Shown: positions 7,542-16,426, counted from the first letter of the stretch. The stretch is 30,834 nt of DNA from Clostridiales bacterium (GCA_019416395.1 DXXH01000009.1:20910-51743); one strand, 5' to 3'. The notes: generated from the sequence alone by a model not told the origin. A program made the numbers and translations.

Positions 7542-8909
7542 TCACAGCTGGCTATTGGTCTTGGTCTTTTTCGCTTGTTCCACCACTTTTTGATAGGGGC
7601 CCACGATCGCTTGCGTCATCTTCCCCTTCGCCTGTTTCTGCACCGACGGAATCGCCATAAGCCCACCTACCAACCGCATTTGCCAAATACGCTTCCACTG
7701 TTTTTGGGGAAAATCGTAAATCCCGTGGGCTTTATAAAATCTGTGGTCGGCCTTCATCAACCCCTGCATCACGTAGATCAAGTCTCGGAAAATTTTCATG
7801 CCCCCCACTCCATAAAAATTCGCAGGACGGGTAAGCTGATGGTCCATAGCGAAAGCTAAGCCTTCCGCTACCTTCTGAAGGTCTTCCGCCGTATTTCTCT
7901 CATCTGTAGCCACACCAGCCAAGTAGTTGCCGCCTACCTCACTGCGTCCTTCCACAATCATGCGCAGGTTGGGCTCATAGCTGTAATCTCCGCTGATCAC
8001 GTAGGCGATGGGCGTCCCCTGGGTCACCGTGCGGTGCCCATTGCAAAATTGCCGGTCGTCAAAGCATTTGAAACTGGAATGGGTGTAGTGATCCGAAATG
8101 GTAAACGCGTACACAAACCCGTCTGCCGTCTGAATGGTATTGCGGAGAAACTGGTCAAACCTATCCTTATACACGCATGTTCCAGTGATGGCGCACCCAA
8201 AACACCCTAAACACCCGCCTGCAAAGGGAAACTCCCGCAGATTCACCACCTTGCTTTCGTAAGGCAAGGCAGCGCGAAAATCAGCAATCATATTCCTTAG
8301 GTTGTGGTCCTCGGCAGCGCAGTTGGTCACTATTACCACACTTTTCTCCCGGCTCTTGGGGGTATCCCTCAAAACCGGCTGATACTCCCCTTGTTCCCGG
8401 GCTGGTGCTTTGGAAAGTGGGGTAACATACAACCCGTGCTCACAGGAAAATATCAGCTGATCGAAAAAATCCCGTGCCTCATTTTGACCTTTTGGAGTCA
8501 GCAAGTCTTCCATATCAGCTGAAAGCCCCCGCACCACCTTCATACCCAGATCCATACAGTTTTCTTCCACATACCGGTGAGCGGTCACGTCGTAAAAATG
8601 CTTCGAGGTGGTGATCTGCGACGCAAATTTTCCAGAAAGATCCACCCCGTCGTTTTTGATCAGTTCAATCAGCCGGTGGAGCTGATAAGGGGCAATAAAA
8701 GTGTAAACAGGATAACAAAAGAGCACGCATTCCGCCTGAAGAAGCGCTTCCCGAACTGGTGAAAAATCCTGCTCATACTGTTTGATCCGCTGCCCTACCG
8801 GTAAAAAAACAAACTGGTGTTCTGGATAAAGGGCCTGTAAATACAAAGCCGTGTGAACGGTGGTGGAATTCTGTCCTTTCGGACTGGCGTTTAAAACGAG
8901 AATTTTCAT
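7542..8909 (-). CDS. Tandem flavodoxin-fold protein (two NAD(P)H-dependent FMN reductase-like domains)
   Basis: A 455-residue protein from the ATG at 8909, chosen because MKILVLNASPKG is the typical start of this family and GGAGGGG lies just upstream; an in-frame start at 9077 would add 56 unusual residues. Residues 1-190 form one flavodoxin-like domain. A second begins near 240 (VVIVTNCAAEDHNLRNMIAD) and contains a cysteine cluster, GGCLGCFGCAITGTCVYKD, like that of iron-sulfur flavoproteins (C-x2-C-x2-C-x5-C). About 110 further residues follow it. The product is probably a cytoplasmic flavin electron carrier or quinone/aromatic reductase. It is the first gene of an operon with the EamA transporter, and its leader has an attenuator-like hairpin set. 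The substrate is unknown. Confidence 0.8.
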   Translation of the reverse strand: MKILVLNASPKGQNSTTVHTALYLQALYPEHQFVFLPVGQRIKQYEQDFSPVREALLQAECVLFCYPVYTFIAPYQLHRLIELIKNDGVDLSGKFASQITTSKHFYDVTAHRYVEENCMDLGMKVVRGLSADMEDLLTPKGQNEARDFFDQLIFSCEHGLYVTPLSKAPAREQGEYQPVLRDTPKSREKSVVIVTNCAAEDHNLRNMIADFRAALPYESKVVNLREFPFAGGCLGCFGCAITGTCVYKDRFDQFLRNTIQTADGFVYAFTISDHYTHSSFKCFDDRQFCNGHRTVTQGTPIAYVISGDYSYEPNLRMIVEGRSEVGGNYLAGVATDERNTAEDLQKVAEGLAFAMDHQLTRPANFYGVGGMKIFRDLIYVMQGLMKADHRFYKAHGIYDFPQKQWKRIWQMRLVGGLMAIPSVQKQAKGKMTQAIVGPYQKVVEQAKKTKTNSQL

Positions 8910-9000
8910 GGTTCCCCTCCAGTTTACTTTGGCAAGCTTTCTCATTTCCATCAGCGATTGACAAAACGCTGTTTTTTCCACAGGTAGATCCTGAAAAACA

Positions 9001-9075
9001 AAAAAGGCCTCCCGCGAGGCGTCATACTCCTCTGCTTTTTGCTGCTTTCCGGGAGAAAAGCTTGTCCTTTCCCCC
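9001..9075 (-). promoter_or_regulatory. Attenuator-like leader with competing hairpins
   Basis: Read leftward, GGGGGAAAG (9067-9075) can pair with CTTTTCTCCC (9051-9060). CTCCCG (9050-9055) can instead pair with CGGGAG (9009-9014). That second pairing disrupts the stem GCCTC-GCGG-GAGGC (9007-9020), which is followed by a T-rich run (9001-9006) and would terminate transcription. This is the classical three-way choice of an attenuator. The trigger is not evident. Confidence 0.5.
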
Positions 9076-9111
9076 ATGACCTACGTCCATTTTCTGTTTT
9101 ATTTTAGAACT

Positions 9112-9141
9112 ATTATACGGCAAATTCTTGCACCTCGTCAA
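9112..9141 (-). promoter_or_regulatory. Sigma-70-type promoter of the flavodoxin-EamA operon
   Basis: On the reverse strand TTGACG (9136-9141) and a perfect TATAAT (9112-9117), spacer 18. The start would be near 9105, giving a leader of about 195 nt before the ATG at 8909. Confidence 0.75.
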
Positions 9142-9297
9142 CGACATACCGGGTAAACTCATCTGATCACTCTGGAACGAATATTTAACCATGCTAAAAA
9201 GGATTTCGCTCATAAAAAACCTCACGCCGCCTTTTTACATGCAGTAATCACCCAATGCAGGCATAGTCTAATTTGTCACTTTAGATACCCTAATTCA

Positions 9298-9327
9298 TTG
9301 TCGAATTCCTTTGAATTTTTTGTCGAA
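9298..9327 (+). promoter_or_regulatory. Direct repeat TTGTCGAA flanking the -35 box
   Basis: TTGTCGAA occurs at 9298-9305 and again at 9320-9327, 22 bp apart, so both face the same side of the helix. They bracket the -35 hexamer of the EamA promoter and are a candidate operator. Confidence 0.45.
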
Positions 9328-9339
9328 ATAATGTATAGT
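9311..9339 (+). promoter_or_regulatory. Promoter of the second EamA gene
   Basis: TTGAAT (9311-9316) and TATAGT (9334-9339) with a 17-nt spacer, about 30 nt before the ribosome site and ATG. Confidence 0.65.
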
Positions 9340-9376
9340 AAATAAGTTCCTGTTAAACCGTGAAAGGGGTAAAAAC

Positions 9377-10216
9377 ATGCTTTTCCTGCTTTTGGCCTTG
9401 CTATCCAGCTCTGTGCTGGCTATCGTCCTGAAATATTTGAACTCCAGCTACGCTTATGGGGTATACTTTATCAACTATGTCACCTGCGCTTTGCTGGCTT
9501 TTGCCACCATGCAACCCAAATCTTTATACAACGGCGATGTAGCCCCTCTCTGGCTGGGAGCGATAGCAGGCTTTTTCTATTTGGCGTCCCTCGCCGCTAA
9601 CGGATACAGTATCCACAAAAACGGAGCGATCCTTTCTTCTGTATTTACCCGTTTAGGTGTGCTGGTACCGATCCTGTTGTCCGTAGCGTTGTTTGGGGAG
9701 CGTCCCACTCTCGTACAAGTTTTAGGGGTCGTATTGGCGGTCGCAGCTGCGGTGGTAATGAATGGGCTCCCCAATAAAGAGGAAACCTCTCCAGCAGCCA
9801 AAAGCATTTATTTGTTGCCTCTGGTGTTAACTTTGCTACTCAACGGAACCAGCGACAGTATGTCTAAAATTTTCACGCAATTGGGCCGACGGCAAGATGA
9901 TGGACTTTTCGTGTTTTACATTTTCCTATTTGCCGGTTTGTTCACCCTGGTACTGCTGATCAAAGAACGGCAAACCATTACACGCCGGGATATTTTCTTT
10001 GGGGTTCTGGTTGGAATTCCCAATTTTCTCTCTTCCCGGCTGCTTTTGGCGGCCCTTACAGAACTTCCCGCCTTTCTCGTTTACCCCTCTTACAGCGTGG
10101 GGGTGATTTTGGTCATCAGCCTGGCAAGCTTTTTCCTGTTCCGGGAACGGCTTAACCGCCGCCAATTGGGTGCAGTGGGGATGATCTTAGCCGCTTTAGT
10201 ACTGTTGAACCTGTGA
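9377..10216 (+). CDS. EamA / DMT-family transporter (second, unrelated copy)
   Basis: A 279-residue protein with about nine to ten membrane segments. AAAGGGG lies 7 nt before the ATG. The first repeat ends with GERPTLVQVLGVVLAVAAAV and the second with FRERLNRRQLGAVGMILAAL; both are the E-R...GxxLxxxAxxL motif that ends each EamA half. It shares little with the EamA protein at 6594, so the two are not a recent duplication. It has its own promoter and is followed by 190 bp without a clear terminator, then the FAD oxidoreductase. The substrate is unknown. Confidence 0.85.
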   Translation: MLFLLLALLSSSVLAIVLKYLNSSYAYGVYFINYVTCALLAFATMQPKSLYNGDVAPLWLGAIAGFFYLASLAANGYSIHKNGAILSSVFTRLGVLVPILLSVALFGERPTLVQVLGVVLAVAAAVVMNGLPNKEETSPAAKSIYLLPLVLTLLLNGTSDSMSKIFTQLGRRQDDGLFVFYIFLFAGLFTLVLLIKERQTITRRDIFFGVLVGIPNFLSSRLLLAALTELPAFLVYPSYSVGVILVISLASFFLFRERLNRRQLGAVGMILAALVLLNL

Positions 10217-10341
10217 AGCTTTTATAAGTTGGCAATATTCGAAACATCTTATTTGCGTTTTGTTTTTACGTCCCATGCCACACGATTGCATTTCTACCCT
10301 GGGATTTCAAAAGATTATCCTACTGTTTCAAATCCAGTGCA

Positions 10342-10370
10342 TTGCAAAAAGTCTTCTTATTTGCGATGAT
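10342..10370 (+). promoter_or_regulatory. Candidate promoter of the FAD oxidoreductase
   Basis: TTGCAA (10342-10347) and GATGAT (10365-10370), spacer 17, 38 bp before the ATG. GGGAGG at 10390-10395 is the ribosome site; its 13-nt spacing to the ATG is long. Confidence 0.45.
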
Positions 10371-10408
10371 AAAGGAGAAATCCACACTAGGGAGGCGTAA
10401 CATTTATT

Positions 10409-11674
10409 ATGAAACATGACGTTGTGATTGTGGGCGGAGGATTGACAGGAGCTGCCGCTGCTATTGCCGCTGCGCGCGAAGGCATAGACGTACTTTTAAT
10501 TGAAAAGGGCAACTCTCTTGGGGGAGCTATCGGAAATTCCTTGGTAAATCCGTTTATGGTAAACGCCACTAAAATCAATGGTGTTTTCACTGAACTTTCC
10601 CAAGGAATCTTCTTGGAAATCCGTGATGAGCTAAACCGTTTTGCCGATAAATATCAGCCAGACAGAAAACACACCAATGTCAACACCTTTCATGAGGAAT
10701 ATTTAAAACTCATTCTCAACCGAAAAGCTATCGAGAGTGGCGTTCATCTCCTCTATCATTGCTGCCTTGTTGGCGCTGAAACCCAAGACGGAAAAATCAC
10801 TTCCATTCAGGTAGCCAGTCCCTCTGGTATTTGGAACATTGAGGGAAATGTTTTTATTGACACCACCGGTGACATGAATCTGGGGACTTTGGCCGGCTGC
10901 GAATATATGCTGGGCCGGGAACAGGATCATCTTTGCCAGCCAATGACTCTGTGTTTCCGCTTAGGCAACGTGGATCTTAAAAAATATATTGCAAACCGGG
11001 ATAAGATTACACCTCTATATCAACAATTTAAAGAGCAGGGAAAAATCAAAAACCACTATGAATGCGTGCTCATTTTCCACACCGTCATGGACGGGATTCT
11101 TCATTTCAACTCTACTCGCGCAGTCAAATACAACCCTGTGGATCCGGTAGACTTGACCAAGGCTGAAATCGAAGTGCGGGAATATGTGTTTGAACTTTAT
11201 GATTTTCTGCGGGAAAACATTGATGGATTCCAGAACGCCTGCCTGCTGTCTACCGCAGCGGAAATCGGTATTCGGGAAAGCAGAAAACTGGTTGGTGAAT
11301 ATGTCTTGAATAAAGACGATCTGGTTTCCTGCAAAATGTTTGAGGACTCCATCGCTCTGGGAAATTACGATATTGACATTCACAACCCAGAGGGGGGCGG
11401 CACAAGTCATTATTACTTCCCGGAAGGAGAATACTATTCCATTCCTTACCGTTCCCTGTTGCCCAAAGAAATCACCAACCTCCTTGTGGCCGGCCGTTGC
11501 ATTTCCGAAACCCATGAGGCTCAAGCCTCTACACGCATTCTCCCCATTGTATGCTGTCTGGGCGAAGCAGCAGGCTTGGCCGCATCTTTGGCCATCAAGG
11601 AGTCTATCTCACCGAAAAACGTAAATATTCAAGAATTGCACGAATTGTTAAAGAAAAACGGCGCGCTGTATTAA
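10409..11674 (+). CDS. FAD-dependent oxidoreductase (FAD_oxidored family, PF12831 type)
   Basis: A 421-residue protein. The N-terminal Rossmann motif VVIVGGGLTGAAAAIAAARE (residues 5-24) binds FAD, with LIEKGNSLGGA following the second strand. Family landmarks are FIDTTGDMNLGTLAGCE near 150-166, GIRESRKLVGEYVL near 290, and YYSIPYRSLLPKEITNLLVA with GRCIS near 350, then the helix LPIVCCLGEAAGLAASLA that closes the flavin site. There is no signal peptide or Fe-S cysteine set. Members oxidise or reduce varied small molecules, and many sit in carbohydrate clusters of Firmicutes. Here it precedes the two-component and sugar-import genes but is separated from them by a hairpin and a promoter, so it is a likely member of the same regulon rather than the same transcript. 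The substrate is unknown. Confidence 0.85.
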   Translation: MKHDVVIVGGGLTGAAAAIAAAREGIDVLLIEKGNSLGGAIGNSLVNPFMVNATKINGVFTELSQGIFLEIRDELNRFADKYQPDRKHTNVNTFHEEYLKLILNRKAIESGVHLLYHCCLVGAETQDGKITSIQVASPSGIWNIEGNVFIDTTGDMNLGTLAGCEYMLGREQDHLCQPMTLCFRLGNVDLKKYIANRDKITPLYQQFKEQGKIKNHYECVLIFHTVMDGILHFNSTRAVKYNPVDPVDLTKAEIEVREYVFELYDFLRENIDGFQNACLLSTAAEIGIRESRKLVGEYVLNKDDLVSCKMFEDSIALGNYDIDIHNPEGGGTSHYYFPEGEYYSIPYRSLLPKEITNLLVAGRCISETHEAQASTRILPIVCCLGEAAGLAASLAIKESISPKNVNIQELHELLKKNGALY

Positions 11675-11767
11675 ACGAGTGCGAAAAGAAAGATTCATCG
11701 GTAGATCATAACAGAAACTTGCTTTATACTCTATGAAGCTTCTTTGTAAAGCAGAAAGCGAAAACTG

Positions 11768-11796
11768 TTGATACTGTGTTTCTTCCTCTGTAAAGT
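11768..11796 (+). promoter_or_regulatory. Promoter of the two-component genes
   Basis: TTGATA (11768-11773) and TAAAGT (11791-11796), spacer 17; a perfect TATAAT follows at 11797-11802 but lacks a well-placed -35. It lies just before a strong hairpin and 85 bp before the response-regulator start. Confidence 0.5.
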
Positions 11797-11802
11797 TATA
11801 AT

Positions 11803-11836
11803 GAAAAGCGGGAAGTGATGAGCTTTCCCGCTTTTC
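11803..11836 (+). terminator. Hairpin between FAD oxidoreductase and response regulator
   Basis: Arms GAAAAGCGGGAA (11803-11814) and its complement (11825-11836), 12 perfect pairs and a 10-nt loop, then TGTATTAT. It can end the FAD-oxidoreductase transcript, or form the 5' hairpin of the regulator mRNA, since the promoter abuts it. The U-tract is weak. Confidence 0.6.
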
Positions 11837-11882
11837 TGTATTATCAGATCTGGGGATAAAAACGATTGGGGGGCCAAAGGAG

Positions 11883-13496
11883 ATGTATCAAGCTTTTATC
11901 GTAGATGATGAAAAAACAGTGCGCGATGGGTTAGAACATTATTTTAACTGGAAAAAGTTCGGCATTGAAATCATTGGCGATGCGGAAGATGGAGATATCG
12001 CTTTTGAAAAAATCATGGAATGCCGTCCTGACATTTTAATCAGCGATGTGAAAATGCCCCATATGGACGGAACCGTCTTAATGGAAAAACTGTGGGAAGC
12101 TGGCGTTCGGATCCCTATCCTGTTTGTAAGCGGTTATTCGGAAGTCCAAATATTGAAAGCCGCTATGCGCTTTTATCCGGAAGATTATATATTAAAACCT
12201 ATTGACTTGTCGGAATTGGAAAACGCGGTTTCGCGGATTGTAGCCCGGCTGGATAAGGATAAAGCCCGGAAAGAGGAGTTGGGAAAAATGGAAACTCTCC
12301 TCTACCGCAGCATCCCACTCTTGAAAGAAAAATATTTTTTACACCTGCTCAACTCCAAGGTGAAAAATATCGAATCCACCCGCACAGATTTAGATTTTCT
12401 CGGGTTGAATATTGACGAGAACGAGCCTCTCCAGGTTTTTATCCTTTACGTTACGGAATCCAAAACCCCTTACGACGGAAATTTTGAAAAGGAAAAATAT
12501 CTTTATACATTTGCCGTAGGAAATATCGTGTCAGAATTGATCGATCAAGAGTGGAACGGGTTTGTTTGCCAAGAAAACAAGGAACAGCTGGTGGGATTTA
12601 TCCAAAGCTCACTGCTGACCGTAGAAAAAGCTGCCGCATTTTACGAAAAAGTTCGGACAACTGTGTTTGACACGTTACAGATCTCCATCTCCATTGCTGT
12701 GGGAACCCTGGAATGTGGTTTCACCCAATTGGCGAATTCCTTTCGCATGGCACAATCTGTCCACAGGGACCAATTTATTCATGGAAGCGGCGTCTATATT
12801 GCCACGGAGGAACAGAAACAAGCAAGCGCCAATATGGATCTGATGTATCAATATCTGGATAACCTTCACCTGGATATTGTCAATTACATGGAAGAAGGGA
12901 AAATAGAAGCTGACGTGGAAAAAACGTTTATCAAGCTTCTTTCCATTGATGGTATCGACGAACAAGATATCAAAAGTTTTTGTTTCCACTTCGTGCAAAA
13001 AATCTACACAGCGCTTAGCGATCAAAATCCTGTGGACATGGGAAATCTAAAAAAGCAAAACGATACCATTAGCCGGATCTTTCGGCAAACCAATGTGGAA
13101 GGCATCAAAAAATGCCTGATTTCTTATTTTCGAGAAACTGTCCAAGATATGTGGGCCTTTCAAAACGAAACCTATGGCAATGTGGTAAGCCAGGTAAAAC
13201 GGATATTACAAAACGAGTACACAAAGCAGTGGACTTTAGACGAGCTGGCCCATCAAATCAACATCAGCAAGGCCTATCTATGCACCCTGTTCAAACAAAA
13301 CACCGGTCAAACCATTATGGATTACCTCTCGAAAATCCGGATTTATAAAGCCGCGGATTTACTGAGAGATCCACAAAGCAAAGTCAACGAAGTAGGCGAT
13401 CTGGTGGGATACAGCGATCCCGGATATTTCACCAGAATCTTTAAAAAGCATTTTGGTATCAGTCCCTCACAATACCGAAAAAACCTAAATCTTTAA
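11883..13496 (+). CDS. YesN-type response regulator with AraC DNA-binding domain
   Basis: A 537-residue protein. Residues 1-120 are a receiver domain with acidic pair D8-D9, phospho-acceptor D55 (DILISDVKMPHMDG), and the conserved K in DYILKPID near 105. A long middle region (about 130-420) has no recognisable catalytic motif, as in other YesN proteins. Residues about 435-537 hold two AraC helix-turn-helices (WTLDELAHQINISKAYLCTL and VNEVGDLVGYSDPGYFTRIF) with the closing FGISPSQYR. It is phosphorylated by the kinase encoded 17 bp downstream and should activate the adjacent sugar-import operon. The start at 11883 follows AAAGGAG with a short gap. Such regulators bind pairs of direct repeats; a candidate pair lies at 15309-15343. 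Confidence 0.95.
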   Translation: MYQAFIVDDEKTVRDGLEHYFNWKKFGIEIIGDAEDGDIAFEKIMECRPDILISDVKMPHMDGTVLMEKLWEAGVRIPILFVSGYSEVQILKAAMRFYPEDYILKPIDLSELENAVSRIVARLDKDKARKEELGKMETLLYRSIPLLKEKYFLHLLNSKVKNIESTRTDLDFLGLNIDENEPLQVFILYVTESKTPYDGNFEKEKYLYTFAVGNIVSELIDQEWNGFVCQENKEQLVGFIQSSLLTVEKAAAFYEKVRTTVFDTLQISISIAVGTLECGFTQLANSFRMAQSVHRDQFIHGSGVYIATEEQKQASANMDLMYQYLDNLHLDIVNYMEEGKIEADVEKTFIKLLSIDGIDEQDIKSFCFHFVQKIYTALSDQNPVDMGNLKKQNDTISRIFRQTNVEGIKKCLISYFRETVQDMWAFQNETYGNVVSQVKRILQNEYTKQWTLDELAHQINISKAYLCTLFKQNTGQTIMDYLSKIRIYKAADLLRDPQSKVNEVGDLVGYSDPGYFTRIFKKHFGISPSQYRKNLNL

Positions 13497-13513
13497 ACGG
13501 AAAGGATCACATC

Positions 13514-15262
13514 ATGAAACAGGGCAAGCGAACGATTCGGGCTTTTCTCAGAAAAGTATACCAGAACAATTCCATGAGGACTCAATTTGTTCTGGTATAT
13601 TTTTTATTTGTTTTAATCCCTACCGTTGTGGCATTACTTCTGATGTCCCACACTATGAACCAGAAATTGCTGGACGCCACCTTAAAAACTGCAGAAGACA
13701 TGGTTGCCCAGATCAGTTCCAACGTCTCCTTTCAATTCCAACAAATGTCCAATATCTCCCTGACCATCAGCAGCAACAGCAGCGTGCGAAGTATTTTGTC
13801 TCGGCAGGATACCGACATCTATACTGACTACCAGGATACCCGGGAAATTCAAAGGTTTATCGATGAGATAATGAGCATCTCCCCAGGATTGGAAGCCAAG
13901 CTATACGTGGACAACCAAAAAAGTTATTCCGGACAGATGGTCTATTTCCACAGCATGGAAACGTTCATTGAAATCTATAAGCTTTCCGAAAACGAAGAAT
14001 TACCTTCCCAGCAAACCTGGATATGCGAACAAGATAAGGGAAAAACCCCATCTTCTATTCGGTATATCTGCCCTGTTTACAGCTTTAACGATATCACCCG
14101 GGTAATTTCCTATCTGGAAGTCGACATGAAATATTCCAATATTGCCACGCTCCTGGAGAACGCTTCCCTGTCCGATTCTTCTGGGTATTTTATCGTGGAC
14201 AATTCCGCAAACAGCCTCTATTCCAGCGTAGAGGACTCTGATATCGATGAATTTGCCGTAGAAGATTTTTCAAACACCCAGGGTGTGTTTCAAAAAGGAT
14301 CCACCTATTACGCTTATGCCCAGGTTTTGCCTTCCCAATGGTATATTGTCTACCCCATTAATGTCACCACACTGGGAGGAGACGCAGCTTTGTCCTTTTT
14401 GACCACCAGCATTATGATTCTGGTTCTTTTCGCGATTTTCTTCCTTGTTGTGATTTTGTGCTTGGTGCTGATCGTCACTACCCACTATGACAGAAAAATT
14501 CAAGCAGTTACCGCCAGCCTTGCGGCTTACAACATCAATGAGCTGGAACCAAACCTAAAAAAGGGAGCCAATAATTTAGATTTTCTCTCCGCCAGCGTCA
14601 ACCGTCTGATCCTAAAGGTGAAAGAGCTGACAGAACAGTCTGTACAAACAGAAATCAACGAGAAAAAAGCCCAGCTAAAAGCTATGCAGTTTCAAATCAA
14701 TCCCCATTTTCTCTACAATGCTTTGGACACCATTAACTGGTCTGCCATCAAACGGGGAGACACGGTGGCTACCAGACAAATCAGCCTTTTAGCAAAATAT
14801 TTCCGATTGGTCCTCAATAACGGCGATATCAACATTCACATGAGCCAGGAATTGGAATTCTGCCGAGTATATCTTCAAATCCAAAATGAAATCCATGCGG
14901 AAAAATTCACTTTTATATTTGATACCCGGCTGCTAACCCGTGATGTGATCCTTCCCAAAATGTCCATACAACCCATTGTAGAAAATGCCTTGATTCACGG
15001 CGTATTGAAACAGCGCAACCGCAAAGGACACATTTTGGTCCTGGTGGAGCAAACAGACACTTTGACAAAAGTAAAGGTCTGCGACAATGGAGTGGGATTC
15101 GACGTTAGCAATCTACAGGACACCATTCGAAACGGTGGAAAAGACGGCTTTGGTCTGCGCAATATATATGATCGCTTAAAGCTTTTTTTGGGCACTGCCC
15201 CTGTATTTCATTTCCATTCTGATGAAAATGGAACCGAAGTGGAAATCACTATGGAGTTGTGA
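13514..15262 (+). CDS. YesM-type sensor histidine kinase
   Basis: A 582-residue membrane kinase. Helix 1 is at about 24-45 and helix 2 at about 295-322, with a roughly 250-residue extracellular sensor between them (dCache-like by position and length). A HAMP-like stretch leads to the His_kinase domain, with phospho-acceptor H398 in FQINPHFLYNALDTINW, and the HATPase with QPIVENALIHG near 486-496, CDNGVGFD near 523 and DGFGLRNIYDRL. It starts 17 bp after the regulator stop and is coded in one operon with it. It probably senses an extracellular sugar, or the loaded binding protein, and phosphorylates the regulator at D55. Confidence 0.95.
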   Translation: MKQGKRTIRAFLRKVYQNNSMRTQFVLVYFLFVLIPTVVALLLMSHTMNQKLLDATLKTAEDMVAQISSNVSFQFQQMSNISLTISSNSSVRSILSRQDTDIYTDYQDTREIQRFIDEIMSISPGLEAKLYVDNQKSYSGQMVYFHSMETFIEIYKLSENEELPSQQTWICEQDKGKTPSSIRYICPVYSFNDITRVISYLEVDMKYSNIATLLENASLSDSSGYFIVDNSANSLYSSVEDSDIDEFAVEDFSNTQGVFQKGSTYYAYAQVLPSQWYIVYPINVTTLGGDAALSFLTTSIMILVLFAIFFLVVILCLVLIVTTHYDRKIQAVTASLAAYNINELEPNLKKGANNLDFLSASVNRLILKVKELTEQSVQTEINEKKAQLKAMQFQINPHFLYNALDTINWSAIKRGDTVATRQISLLAKYFRLVLNNGDINIHMSQELEFCRVYLQIQNEIHAEKFTFIFDTRLLTRDVILPKMSIQPIVENALIHGVLKQRNRKGHILVLVEQTDTLTKVKVCDNGVGFDVSNLQDTIRNGGKDGFGLRNIYDRLKLFLGTAPVFHFHSDENGTEVEITMEL

Positions 15263-15308
15263 ACAGAGTCCATTTCCCTCACTGTTTTGAAAGATTGTCC
15301 ACCTTTTT

Positions 15309-15343
15309 ATATTTTTATCATATCCGCATTAATATTTTCACCA
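15309..15343 (+). promoter_or_regulatory. Candidate direct-repeat operator before the sugar ABC operon
   Basis: ATATTTTTATCA (15309-15320) and ATATTTTCACCA (15332-15343) match at 10 of 12 positions with a 23-bp period, about two helical turns. They lie upstream of AT-rich -10-like sequences (15369-15380) that lack a good -35, as expected for an AraC-type activated promoter. The region is A/T-rich, so chance is possible. Confidence 0.3.
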
Positions 15344-15383
15344 ATTTTAATTTTTTCTAGAATAAAGATATAAATATTATCCC

Positions 15384-15412
15384 AGAAATGAATATAACTT
15401 CTATTCATTTCT
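15384..15412 (+). promoter_or_regulatory. Inverted repeat at the presumed transcription start of the sugar operon
   Basis: Arms AGAAATGAATA (15384-15394) and TATTCATTTCT (15402-15412), 11 perfect pairs with a 7-nt loop. No U-tract follows. It fits a repressor operator at +1 or a 5' mRNA hairpin; the next start codon is 40 bp on. Confidence 0.55.
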
Positions 15413-15451
15413 CTCCTAAAAATCTGTAGAATATGTTCAAAAGGAAGCTAA

Positions 15452-16426
15452 ATGATTTTTTTTGGGGGCGATGTTGTAGTGAAAAAAAGCACACGGATAA
15501 AAATGGACGCCAATTGGGGACATGCCAGTACAATGACCATCGTCCGAAAAAATATCAGCTTATATCTGCTGCTGATTCCAGGGATAATCTACCTTATTAT
15601 TTTTAAATATGTTCCTATCGGCGGATTGATTATGGCTTTCCAGGACTTCAATTTATTTAAAGGATTTTTGGGAAGCGAATGGGTGGGGCTGGAACAATTT
15701 CAAAGGCTCTTTACTTCCCCAGATTTCTACCGGATCTTTCGAAACACGTTGCTGATCAATACCTATAAAATCATATTCGGATTTCCCATTCCCATTCTGC
15801 TCGCCATTATGTTAAACGAAATCCGTTTCACGCCGGTAAAGAAAGTCTCTCAGACAATTGTCTATCTCCCCCACTTTTTATCTTGGATTATCGTTTCCGG
15901 GCTTTTTATCAACATTCTTTCCGCTTCCAACGGAATCGTCAACCAGATCATCAAAGGATTCGGCGGGGACCCCATCGCTTTCATGAGCGATACTCAATGG
16001 TTCCGGACTGTTTTGGTGTTTACCGATACCTGGAAAGAGATGGGCTGGAGCGCGATCGTGTATATCGCCGCAATCGCGGGAGTAGACCAGGAACTTTATG
16101 AAGCGGCCCGGGTTGATGGAGCCAGCCGGCTCAGGCAAATTTGGCACGTTACTTTACCGGGGATCGCTTCCACCATTGTTCTTATGTTTATTTTAAAACT
16201 GGGAAGCATTATGTCCGGTGGTTTCGATCAAGTGCTTACCATGTACAATCCCGCCGTGTACGAAGTGGGAGACATCATTCAAACATACGTATACCGTATC
16301 GGTCTTGGAAAACAGCAATACAGTTTCTCCGCTGCGGTGGGAATGTTCAACTCGGTCATTGGCTTTGTCTTAACCATTACAGGGAATTTTGTCAGTAAGA
16401 AGATTTCTGGACGCAGTATCTGGTAA
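15452..16426 (+). CDS. Carbohydrate ABC transporter permease, LplB type
   Basis: A 324-residue protein with six membrane helices and the ATPase-contact EAA motif (YEAARVDGASRLRQIWHVT). MAFQDFNLFKGFLGSEWVGL near the N-terminus is typical of LplB/YteP proteins. The ATG at 15452 has AAGGAAG close by; a GTG at 15479 with GGGGGCG upstream is a possible alternative that removes nine residues. Together with the next permease it forms the membrane channel of a sugar or oligosaccharide importer. It is the first gene of the operon, 190 bp after the kinase. Confidence 0.93.
   Translation: MIFFGGDVVVKKSTRIKMDANWGHASTMTIVRKNISLYLLLIPGIIYLIIFKYVPIGGLIMAFQDFNLFKGFLGSEWVGLEQFQRLFTSPDFYRIFRNTLLINTYKIIFGFPIPILLAIMLNEIRFTPVKKVSQTIVYLPHFLSWIIVSGLFINILSASNGIVNQIIKGFGGDPIAFMSDTQWFRTVLVFTDTWKEMGWSAIVYIAAIAGVDQELYEAARVDGASRLRQIWHVTLPGIASTIVLMFILKLGSIMSGGFDQVLTMYNPAVYEVGDIIQTYVYRIGLGKQQYSFSAAVGMFNSVIGFVLTITGNFVSKKISGRSIW

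Larger units (their letters stand above)
8910..9376. other. 467-bp divergent regulatory region
   Basis: No gene is seen. It holds a leftward promoter (9112-9141) with an attenuator-like leader for the flavodoxin operon, and a rightward promoter (9311-9339) with flanking repeats for the second EamA gene. The stretch 9142-9297 shows no clear element. Confidence 0.6.

Noticed and set aside
8910..9077. 56-residue N-terminal extension of the tandem flavodoxin protein
   Set aside because: The frame is open, but MKILVLNASPKG with GGAGGGG upstream is the family's normal start, and the region holds leader hairpins. Kept only as an alternative.
6594..10216. The two EamA transporters as a recent duplication
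   Set aside because: They share only fold-level motifs, differ in length and sit on opposite strands with different neighbours.
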